Source: Gammaproteobacteria bacterium
GTDB taxonomy: Bacteria > Pseudomonadota > Gammaproteobacteria > Steroidobacterales > Steroidobacteraceae
Assembly: GCA_030040525.1 (NCBI GenBank)
Contig: JASHTN010000287.1
Span: 1 to 6,916 of the forward strand
Length of the DNA stretch: 6,916 nt
Direction of reading: 5' to 3'
A program made the translations under genes and the position numbers. The notes below the pieces were generated by a model. It was not told where the DNA came from. It made no database searches and was given only the letters and a program-made list of their open reading frames with translations. Positions 1 through 6,365 of this stretch are shown in pieces; positions within the stretch are counted from its first letter, which is position 1, and each line of letters opens with the position of its first letter.

Positions 1-1
1 C

Positions 2-499
2 GCCGATTTCGACGCCTTCCGCGGCTACTTCGAGCGGCTGCTGGCGGCGCTCCCCGCTCTCGTTCGCCGGCTGCTCGCCCCGGTCGTGTTCCGCACCTGC
101 GACCTGGAGGGTGAGCACCACTGGTTGGTGGATCCGCGACGCCAGGCGGTCGAACGCTGTGCCGCGATTCCAGCCGGCTGCGCGGCGTTCATCACGCACG
201 CGGCGGTGCTGCGCGATTGCGTGCGTTACCGGATGTTCTCCGTGTGGAGCGCCTCGAAGCGTCTGCGCATCGTGTTGCCCGAAGCGGGCGCGCTGCGGTA
301 TGTGCAGCGCTGGTTCACGATCCTCGACCTCTATGAACTCGACGTGTTCCCGCTGCGGCGCAATCTGTCGCTGCGCTCGCTCGGGATACGCGCGCGGCGC
401 TGGCGCGAGCCCCTCGAGCTGGCGCGGCTCCTTGCACGGCGCGCGCTGCTGCGCAAACCGCTCAGCGTGGCCGTGCTCTACCCGGTGAAGGTGGCTTGA
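2..499 (+). CDS. Unrecognised protein, C-terminal fragment (5' end outside window)
   Basis: The reading frame is open from the first complete codon at the window edge to a TGA at 497-499, giving 165 residues of a longer protein; the GTG at position 86 is internal to that frame and has no reason to be the true start. The fragment is soluble-looking and rich in Arg and Leu, with no membrane span. Visible landmarks are an alternating strand-like stretch around fragment residues 28-50 (VVFRTCDLEGEHHWLVD), a segment ending in MFSVWSASKRLRI (residues 78-90), and an Arg-rich helical tail with ARRWREPLELARLL (131-144). The layout vaguely recalls the C-terminal part of metallo-beta-lactamase-fold proteins found in polysaccharide loci, but the metal-binding half would be upstream and cannot be seen, so this is only a guess. 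The next gene starts one base after the stop, which suggests the same operon and a role in the same surface-polysaccharide pathway. Confidence 0.75.
   Translation, partial: ADFDAFRGYFERLLAALPALVRRLLAPVVFRTCDLEGEHHWLVDPRRQAVERCAAIPAGCAAFITHAAVLRDCVRYRMFSVWSASKRLRIVLPEAGALRYVQRWFTILDLYELDVFPLRRNLSLRSLGIRARRWREPLELARLLARRALLRKPLSVAVLYPVKVA
487..491 (+). promoter_or_regulatory. Ribosome binding site for the Wzy-type gene
   Basis: GAAGG lies nine bases before the ATG at 501 and inside the last codons of the preceding gene. It supports the ATG at 501 over the in-frame ATG at 522, which has no comparable purine run in front of it. Confidence 0.5.
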
Positions 500-500
500 G

Positions 501-1928
501 ATGCAGCTGCCGCGCCAGCGAATGATCTCCTGGCCCCTCGCCTGCGGCGTCACGCTGGGCGTGGCAGCGCTTGCCGCCTCGTCGGTGGTCGCGGTTGTGG
601 CACTCGGCGGCTGTGTGATCGCGGCTCTGATCGGCCCGGCCAGCGCACTGCAGGCACTGACCATCGCAACGCTGATCACTTACGCGAATCCAGCGATCGT
701 GAAGCTGGGTCCGTTCGCCGGCGCGCTGTTGCGCCTGGTGATGGTGGCCGCGATCCTGCGCGTGCTGCCGATGCTGCGGGGCCGCGATCTGAGGCTCGTC
801 TGGCCGGTCTGGCTGCTTGGCGCCGTGTCGGCCGCGACCTCGTACTTCAGCAGCCGCGCCTTCGAGATCTCCATCATGAAGGTGATCACGTTCACGCTCG
901 CCGCGACCGCGGTGCTGGTGGCGTTCGAGCGGGTGCGCGGCGAGCGCTTGCTGAAGCTTCAGACGTGGTTCCTCACGGTCGGCATCACGGTGATCGCGCT
1001 GTCGGCGCTCACCCTGGTGAAGCCCGGCATCGCTCTCGGTGGCGACAACGGCCTGCAGGGGCTGCTCGGTCAACCGCAGGCGCTCGGTATCTTCATGGCG
1101 CCGTTCGCCGCCTGGTGCTTGACGGGGGTGCTGCTCATGCGCCGCAAGGCGAGCCCGCTCGAAGTATGGGTGGGCCTCGGCACACTGGCACTCGTGCTGC
1201 TGACGCGCGCGCGCACCGGGGCCTTCGCCATTGCCTGCGCGGTGGGTGTTGTGATGCTCGGCCGCATGCTGAGCCGGCGCCGTGCGCAGCAGGCTGCCCT
1301 CGCACGTCCGGTGCTGCTGGTGACGCTGGCCTGCCTGGTACTTGGGGGCGCGGGGCTCGCCACCGGGGCGGTGTCCAAATTCCTGACCGGCTTTGCCTAC
1401 AAAGGCTCGCTCGGTGAGCAGCACAGTCTCGGCGGGGCGTTCTACGAGTCCCGCGGCGGCGGCATCGTCCAGGAGTGGCACCACTTCCTCGACAGCCCGA
1501 TGATCGGCAACGGCTTTGGCGTTTACCCCGACGGCCGATTTCCGGCCGGTGTCGTGCGTTTCGCGGGGATTCCGCTCTCGGCGCCCGTCGAGAAGGGGTT
1601 TCTGCCGACTGCGATCCTCGAGGAAGGCGGGCTGCTCGGCGCCGGGTGCCTCGTGCTGCTGATCGGCTGGCTCAGCCGCTCCGCCTGGCGGGCGCTCGAC
1701 CTGCGCTGGCGTGCGCTGTTTGTGGCCTGCCTGGCAATGAACGTGGGCGAGTGCGTATTTCTCGCTCCGGGCGGGATTGGGATCCTCGACTGGCTGCTCG
1801 TCGGCCTGGCGATTGCCGCGCACCGGACGCCGATGCAGCCCGAACGCGTTGCGCGCGCCGCCGTGCCCGCGAAAAGACCCGGCGCAGCGCCGGTCGGCGC
1901 CGTCGGCTGGCCGCATCCGGCCTCCTGA
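501..1928 (+). CDS. O-antigen ligase/polymerase family membrane protein (Wzy_C type)
   Basis: This 475-residue protein is strongly hydrophobic, with about ten to twelve probable membrane segments, for example near residues 11-43, 47-63, 72-91, 125-141, 155-173, 192-212, 222-252, 270-290, 378-391, 404-420 and 426-440. The family signature is visible: LLTRARTGAFAIA (233-245), then a loop of roughly 85 residues between the spans ending near 290 and starting near 378. That loop contains ESRGG (316-320), W326, P333 and the Gly-rich GNGFG (336-340), followed by EKGFLPTAILEEGGLLG (364-380). In the family this loop is periplasmic and the protein either polymerises lipid-linked repeat units (Wzy) or ligates glycan to an acceptor (WaaL or protein O-oligosaccharyltransferase). 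The length is normal. The last 35 residues are an Ala/Pro/Arg-rich tail, probably cytoplasmic and disordered. Neighbouring glycosyltransferases favour a polymerase or ligase for a surface polysaccharide; sequence alone does not separate the two, so no gene symbol is given. Confidence 0.88.
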   Translation: MQLPRQRMISWPLACGVTLGVAALAASSVVAVVALGGCVIAALIGPASALQALTIATLITYANPAIVKLGPFAGALLRLVMVAAILRVLPMLRGRDLRLVWPVWLLGAVSAATSYFSSRAFEISIMKVITFTLAATAVLVAFERVRGERLLKLQTWFLTVGITVIALSALTLVKPGIALGGDNGLQGLLGQPQALGIFMAPFAAWCLTGVLLMRRKASPLEVWVGLGTLALVLLTRARTGAFAIACAVGVVMLGRMLSRRRAQQAALARPVLLVTLACLVLGGAGLATGAVSKFLTGFAYKGSLGEQHSLGGAFYESRGGGIVQEWHHFLDSPMIGNGFGVYPDGRFPAGVVRFAGIPLSAPVEKGFLPTAILEEGGLLGAGCLVLLIGWLSRSAWRALDLRWRALFVACLAMNVGECVFLAPGGIGILDWLLVGLAIAAHRTPMQPERVARAAVPAKRPGAAPVGAVGWPHPAS

Positions 1929-1949
1929 GGCGGGCGCTCCGGACAAAGC

Positions 1950-3146
1950 ATGCGCGTGCTACATGTCATCTCCTCCATCAGCCCGCTGCGGGGTGGCCCG
2001 AGCGTGGCAGTGCGCAACATGCTGGAGGCGCTGCATCGGCGCGGCATAGAGGCTGACGTCGCGACCACCGATGACGACGGCGATGCGCAGCGCCTTTCGG
2101 TGGCGCTCGACACCTTCGTGGGGCTCGGCGACCAGCGGGTACGGTACTTCCCGCGCCAGGCGCGGCGCTACCTGACCTCATGGCCGCTGCTGCGCTGGCT
2201 GCGGCGTTCAGTCCGCAGGTACGACCTGGTGCATACGCACGGCCTGTTCTCCTTCGCGCCCGTGGCCGCCGCGTGGCAGGCGCGCGCGGCACGCGTGCCC
2301 TATGTAATGCGGCCCGCGGGCGTGCTCGACAGCTGGGGCATGCACAACAAGAGTGCCCGGGTCAAGGCGACCTCGATTCGCCTCGTCGAAGGTCCGCTGC
2401 TCGGCGCGGCGGCGGCCGTACACTTCATGAGCGATCTGGAACGCGATCGCGCCGCGCACCTGCGCCTGCCCATCCATTCGGTGGTGCTGCCGCTCGGCTT
2501 CGATCTCGGCGCCGCCACGCCCCACGAGCCGGCGGGGCTCGAAGAGCTCGCCGCCGGGGGCCGGCCGGTGATTCTCTACCTGGCGCGGCTGCACAAAGTG
2601 AAACGGGTCGATCTGCTGTTGCGCGCCTACGCACGGCTGCCGCAGCGCGCCGCGACCGTGCTCGCCATCGCCGGTGACGGCGAGGCATCTCTCGTCACCG
2701 AGCTGCAGCGTCTAGCGGGCGAGCTTGGCGTGAGCGACACCGTGCGCTGGCTTGGCTTTGCCGGTGGCCCCCGCAAGCAGCGCCTGCTGGCTGCGGCCAC
2801 GGTCTTTGTGCTGCCATCCGCCTCGGAGAACTTCGGCGTATCGATTGTCGAGGCGATGCACGCAGGACTGCCGGTCATCTGTACGAGCGGTGCCGGGCTC
2901 GCCAGCTTCGTGAGGCAGGCGAACGCCGGTCTCGTGGTCGAGGCGGACTCGGTGCCCGGCCTCGAGAGTGCGATCACACGGCTGCTCGCGCACCCGGCGC
3001 TCCGTGCCTCGATGGGGGCGGCTGGGCGGCGCGCCGTCGAGCAAGAGCTGTCGCTCGATGCCTTCGGCAGCCGTCTCGAGAGCCTGTATCGCTCGGTGCT
3101 GGACGGCGCGACGCTTCCCGGCCGCGTCGAGTGTTTCCCGCAATGA
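1950..3146 (+). CDS. GT4-type glycosyltransferase
   Basis: This 398-residue protein is predicted to be a retaining, nucleotide-sugar-dependent glycosyltransferase with the GT-B fold, acting in the cytoplasm or at the inner membrane face. The N-terminal acceptor domain starts with a beta strand and Gly-rich turn (MRVLHVISS, then RGGPSVAVRNMLEAL at 14-28) and carries HTHG at 95-98, typical of GT4 enzymes. The C-terminal donor domain shows LARLHKVKRVDLLLRAY (211-227), AGDGE (241-245) and LPSASENFGVSIVEAMHAGLPVI (288-310). The last holds the E-x7-E pair E293/E301 that contacts the donor in this family. The length is typical. The ATG at 1950 is preceded by a weak GGA six bases upstream and comes 21 bases after the previous stop; the protein aligns with the family from its first residue, which supports this start. 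Sugar donor and linkage cannot be read from the sequence. The last four bases overlap the next glycosyltransferase gene. Confidence 0.93.
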   Translation: MRVLHVISSISPLRGGPSVAVRNMLEALHRRGIEADVATTDDDGDAQRLSVALDTFVGLGDQRVRYFPRQARRYLTSWPLLRWLRRSVRRYDLVHTHGLFSFAPVAAAWQARAARVPYVMRPAGVLDSWGMHNKSARVKATSIRLVEGPLLGAAAAVHFMSDLERDRAAHLRLPIHSVVLPLGFDLGAATPHEPAGLEELAAGGRPVILYLARLHKVKRVDLLLRAYARLPQRAATVLAIAGDGEASLVTELQRLAGELGVSDTVRWLGFAGGPRKQRLLAAATVFVLPSASENFGVSIVEAMHAGLPVICTSGAGLASFVRQANAGLVVEADSVPGLESAITRLLAHPALRASMGAAGRRAVEQELSLDAFGSRLESLYRSVLDGATLPGRVECFPQ

Positions 3147-4294
3147 CTGCCGCAGTGAGCCGTCCACTGCGCCTGCTCATCTGGTCGAGCATCCCGACTC
3201 ACCATCAGGCGGGGTTCTTCGGCGCACTGCGCCAGCGCGGCATTGATGTCGTCGTGCATTACTACCGCCGCGTGCAAGCCGACAGGCTCAATATGGGCTG
3301 GAGCGACGCCCTGCACCTGCCGCCGGGAGAGCGTTATGTTGGCGAGGTACTGCGCTCCCTGGACCTCTGTACGGATTGGCGTGAGCGCATTCACGTAGTC
3401 CCGGGGTACGGCATTGCCTTTCTCATGCGGCTCGCCTGGTTTCTCTCGCGCCACGGCGCACCATGGGTGCACTGGAGCGAGCACTCGCAGCCGACTCTGC
3501 ACTCGCACATCACTTTCCTGGTGAAGCGCGCCTACGGCCGTTTGGTGCGGCGCCATGCGATCGGCGCGCTCGCGATCGGGGAGCCTGCACGCCTGGAGTT
3601 CATTCGTTGGGGGGTCCCGGCGAACCGGATCAGGTTCCTGCCCTACGCCGTACCGGGGGTCGCCGCCCGGCCACACGCTGAAGGCTTTCGCGCTGCGGCC
3701 ACGATCCGCTTTCTCTTTCTCGGTCAGCTGATCCCGCGCAAGGGGATCGATCTCCTGCTCGCCGCCATGCAGAAAGTAGTCAAGGTATGCCCGGAGGCGC
3801 GCCTCGAGCTCGCAGGCACCGACCGCTCAGACGGCGCGTACGCGCGCGAGGCCGTTCGCTTGGGAATCGGGCACGCCGTCGAGTTCACCGGGATGATCGA
3901 GGCGGCGCGCGTCGGGGACGTGCTGGGCCGCTGTGACGTCTTTGTGCTGCCTTCCCGGCACGACGGCTGGGGCGTGGTGCTGAACGAGGCCGCCTCAGCG
4001 GGCAAGGCGATCGTCGCGAGCGACGCCTGCGGAGCCGCGCATCACCTCGTATCCCACGGGGCAAACGGCTTCCGCTTCCCGGCTGGCGACGTCGGAGCGC
4101 TTACGGCGGCGATGCTCGAGTACTGCCGCAATCCCCAGCTCGCTGTGCGCCATGGCGGCGAGTCGCTCCGCGTCTTTCAGGAGTTCACGCCGGAGCGAAA
4201 CGCGCTGCGCTTCCAGGATGCGCTCGACTCCTTGCTCGAGAGCGGCGCGCTGCCGACGCAACTCGGCGATCCGGCCGTTCGCCGGGCGCAGTAG
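3143..4294 (+). CDS. GT4-type glycosyltransferase (second)
   Basis: I choose the ATG at 3143, giving 383 residues, because it forms an ATGA overlap with the previous stop, the usual arrangement for translational coupling. A GTG at 3131 would add only four residues. No strong Shine-Dalgarno sequence is seen, consistent with coupling. The C-terminal domain is clearly GT-B/GT4: FLGQLIPRKGIDLLLAAM (192-209), LELAGT (221-226), VFVLPSRHDGWGVVLNEAASAGKAIVASD (266-294) and GFRFPAGD (309-316). The first acidic residue of the usual E-x7-E motif is Asp here (D274, then E282). The N-terminal domain is more divergent: an IWSSIPTHHQAGFFGAL opening (13-29), VHWSEHSQ (109-116), and a basic/aromatic stretch at 120-138 that could rest on the membrane. 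It probably adds another sugar to the same repeat unit as the adjacent transferase. The substrate is unknown. Confidence 0.92.
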   Translation: MTAAVSRPLRLLIWSSIPTHHQAGFFGALRQRGIDVVVHYYRRVQADRLNMGWSDALHLPPGERYVGEVLRSLDLCTDWRERIHVVPGYGIAFLMRLAWFLSRHGAPWVHWSEHSQPTLHSHITFLVKRAYGRLVRRHAIGALAIGEPARLEFIRWGVPANRIRFLPYAVPGVAARPHAEGFRAAATIRFLFLGQLIPRKGIDLLLAAMQKVVKVCPEARLELAGTDRSDGAYAREAVRLGIGHAVEFTGMIEAARVGDVLGRCDVFVLPSRHDGWGVVLNEAASAGKAIVASDACGAAHHLVSHGANGFRFPAGDVGALTAAMLEYCRNPQLAVRHGGESLRVFQEFTPERNALRFQDALDSLLESGALPTQLGDPAVRRAQ

Positions 4295-4352
4295 AACTGA
4301 GCGCCGCGCGGCGAACACTCACCTCACGCTTATGACAAGAATGTAACCAATT
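4295..4352 (+). other. Intergenic spacer with GC palindrome and AT-rich leader
   Basis: This is the longest gap in the plus-strand gene run. It begins with a perfect 12-base palindrome (CGCCGCGCGGCG, 4302-4313) with no loop and no following T run, so it is not a convincing terminator. The second half (4321-4352) is 20/32 A+T, in contrast to its surroundings. It contains a five-codon minicistron, ATG ACA AGA ATG TAA (4332-4346), ending six bases before the next start. I see no well-spaced -35/-10 pair. The region could hold a weak internal promoter or a translation-control element, but neither is demonstrated. Confidence 0.45.
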
Positions 4353-6365
4353 ATGTGCGGCTTGGCAGGATTTGCGACGACTCGGGCGGGAGACGGCCCC
4401 ACGATGACGACGTTAGTGCGCCGCATGGCGGCGCGCCTGCGGCACCGCGGTCCGGACGACGAAGGTGCATGGGTGGACGCGGCCGCAGGGATCGCGCTCG
4501 GTCACCGCCGGCTCGCCGTCGTCGACCTCTCTGAGCAGGGTCATCAGCCGATGGTCTCGCACAGCGGGCGCTACGTGCTCGCCTACAACGGCGAGATCTA
4601 CAACCACGCGCTGCTGCGAGCCGAGCTCGACGCCTCCGGCTTGCCGGTGCCATGGCGCGGACTCTCGGACACTGAGACCGCGCTCGCGACCATCGAGCGC
4701 TGGGGGCTCGAGGTCGCGCTACCGCGGCTTAAGGGTATGTTCGCCTTTGCGCTCTGGGATCGCCAGACTCACCGCCTGCACCTGGCGCGCGACTGTTTCG
4801 GCGAGAAGCCCCTCTATTACGCGCAGGTCGGCGGCACGTTCCTCTTCGCCTCGGAGCTCAAGGCGTTCGCGCTGTACCCTGAGTGGAACGGAGAGATCGA
4901 CCGCGGCGCGCTGCGGGCGTATATGCGCTACAACTACGTCCCGACGCCCTTCACCATCTACGCCGCGGCGCGCAAGCTCCCCGCCGCCTCGCTTCTTACC
5001 GTCGCCCTGGATCCCGTCCGCAACACTCTGAGCGTCGGAGAAGTGCGGCACTACTGGTCCGCGCTCCAGACCGCGCTCGCCGCGAGACAGCGTCCCTTGC
5101 AGGATCGTGCCGAGGCGCGCGAGGAGTTGCGCGAGCTTTTCTCACGGGTGGTCGCCGCACGGCTCATGGCCGATGTGCCGCTCGGTGCTTTCCTGTCCGG
5201 CGGCATCGATTCGTCGCTGGTCGTGGCGCTGATGGCTCAGCAGACTGGGCAACCCGTGCGCACGTTCACCATCGGCTACGACGACCCTGTCTATGACGAG
5301 TCGACGCACGCCGCCGAAGTGGCACACAGCCTCGGCACCGTGCACCGCTGTGATCGCGTGACGCCGGCCGAAGCGCGCGAGGCCATCATGCACATGCCAG
5401 CGATCTACGATGAGCCGTTCGCCGACTCATCCCAGATCCCGACTTACCTCGTGTCGAGCACCGCGCGCAAGGCCGTTACCGTCGCGCTGACGGGGGACGG
5501 GGGCGACGAGCTTTTCGGTGGCTACGACCGCTACTTCGTCGGTCAACGCGCCTTTCCGGTGATCCGGTCGGTACCGCGCTGGGTGCGGCGCCCGATGGCG
5601 GCGGCGCTACGCACCCTGTCGCCGGGATCATGGCAGGCGCTGCTTCAGGGCGTGCGCCGGGTGGGCGGCGCGCGCTGGTTTGCGGACGTGTCCGGGGAGC
5701 GGCTGCACCGTCTCGCGCTGCAGCTGCGGGCGGCCTCCGAAGTGGAAATGTACGAGATCATGATGGCACGACCGGAAGATGCCACTGTGCCCTTGTACGG
5801 ATTCGAGGAGCGTCAGGCCGTGCACGGTGGCGCACGCGGCTGGCCACGCTCGCTCGCGACCGCCGAGTCGATGATGCTATTCGACACGCTCAACATCCTC
5901 GCAGATGATTTTCTGGTCAAGGTGGATCGCGCCTCGATGAGCGTCGGTCTCGAGACCCGCGCTCCGTTTCTCGATCCGGAGCTGTTCGAGTTTGCCTGGC
6001 GCATGCCGCTCGGCTGGCGCATGAATGCAAACACCGGCAAACTGCTGTTGCGCGAAGTCCTGAACGAGTTTGTTCCGTCGGCCATCGTCGAGCGCCCGAA
6101 GCAGGGCTTCGGTATTCCCGTCGGCGCGTGGGTCAAGGGCCCGCTGCGCGATTGGGCCGAAGCGCTTCTGGATGAGCGCCGCCTTCGACAGGAGGGCTTT
6201 CTGGCACCGGCGCCGATCCGCCGCAAGTGGGCCGAGCACCTCGCCGGCACTCACGATCGGCAGAACGAGATCTGGTGTGCGATCGTATTTCAGGAGTGGC
6301 TCGCCGACGCTCGGGCGCACGCCCGCACCGCGGGGAGGCTGCTGACTGAGGCGCTGCCCGCCTAG
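4353..6365 (+). CDS. Asparagine-synthase-type glutamine amidotransferase (AsnB-like)
   Basis: This 670-residue protein has the two-domain layout of glutamine-hydrolysing asparagine synthetases. The N-terminal class II amidotransferase domain begins MCGLAGF; Cys2 becomes the N-terminal nucleophile after Met removal, which fixes the start at 4353. R53 (HRRLAVVDL), YNGEIYN (78-84, with N79 and E81) and SDTE (105-108, D106) match the known glutamine-site residues. The synthetase domain carries the ATP-pyrophosphatase loop SGGIDSS (282-288), DEPFADSSQIPTYLVS (353-368), GDGGDELFGGYDRY (381-394), VKVDRASM (522-529), ETRAPFLD (534-541) and RPKQGFG (581-587). E386 and K583 correspond to the catalytic Glu348 and Lys449 of E. 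coli AsnB, so both halves look intact. At 670 residues it is longer than E. coli AsnB (554) but normal for the AsnB-like proteins common in polysaccharide loci. It either makes asparagine from aspartate or, given the context, amidates a carboxylated sugar; the second is inference. No strong ribosome binding site precedes it. Confidence 0.93.
   Translation: MCGLAGFATTRAGDGPTMTTLVRRMAARLRHRGPDDEGAWVDAAAGIALGHRRLAVVDLSEQGHQPMVSHSGRYVLAYNGEIYNHALLRAELDASGLPVPWRGLSDTETALATIERWGLEVALPRLKGMFAFALWDRQTHRLHLARDCFGEKPLYYAQVGGTFLFASELKAFALYPEWNGEIDRGALRAYMRYNYVPTPFTIYAAARKLPAASLLTVALDPVRNTLSVGEVRHYWSALQTALAARQRPLQDRAEAREELRELFSRVVAARLMADVPLGAFLSGGIDSSLVVALMAQQTGQPVRTFTIGYDDPVYDESTHAAEVAHSLGTVHRCDRVTPAEAREAIMHMPAIYDEPFADSSQIPTYLVSSTARKAVTVALTGDGGDELFGGYDRYFVGQRAFPVIRSVPRWVRRPMAAALRTLSPGSWQALLQGVRRVGGARWFADVSGERLHRLALQLRAASEVEMYEIMMARPEDATVPLYGFEERQAVHGGARGWPRSLATAESMMLFDTLNILADDFLVKVDRASMSVGLETRAPFLDPELFEFAWRMPLGWRMNANTGKLLLREVLNEFVPSAIVERPKQGFGIPVGAWVKGPLRDWAEALLDERRLRQEGFLAPAPIRRKWAEHLAGTHDRQNEIWCAIVFQEWLADARAHARTAGRLLTEALPA

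Noticed and set aside
1203..1215. GCGCGCGCGC run as a repeat or slippage site
   Set aside because: It lies in frame within codons of the conserved RARTG motif, and such short GC alternations are expected at this base composition.
462..1946. A 494-codon open frame on the minus strand opposite the Wzy-type gene
   Set aside because: Its product is dominated by Arg, His, Gln, Glu and Ala with no hydrophobic periodicity or motifs, as expected of an antisense shadow in GC-rich DNA, while the plus strand encodes a recognisable membrane protein.
2627..3676. A 349-codon minus-strand open frame across the two glycosyltransferase genes
   Set aside because: It spans the junction of two well-supported plus-strand genes, and its translation is low in hydrophobic structure and rich in Arg, Ser, Pro and Ala without family motifs.
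4302..4313. GC-rich palindrome after the second glycosyltransferase as a terminator
   Set aside because: It has no loop and no downstream T run, and with perfect self-complementarity throughout it cannot form a normal terminator hairpin.
4321..4352. Sigma-70 promoter in the AT-rich spacer
   Set aside because: TATGAC at 4331-4336 resembles a -10 box in four of six positions, but the matching -35 position falls in GC-rich sequence without similarity to TTGACA.
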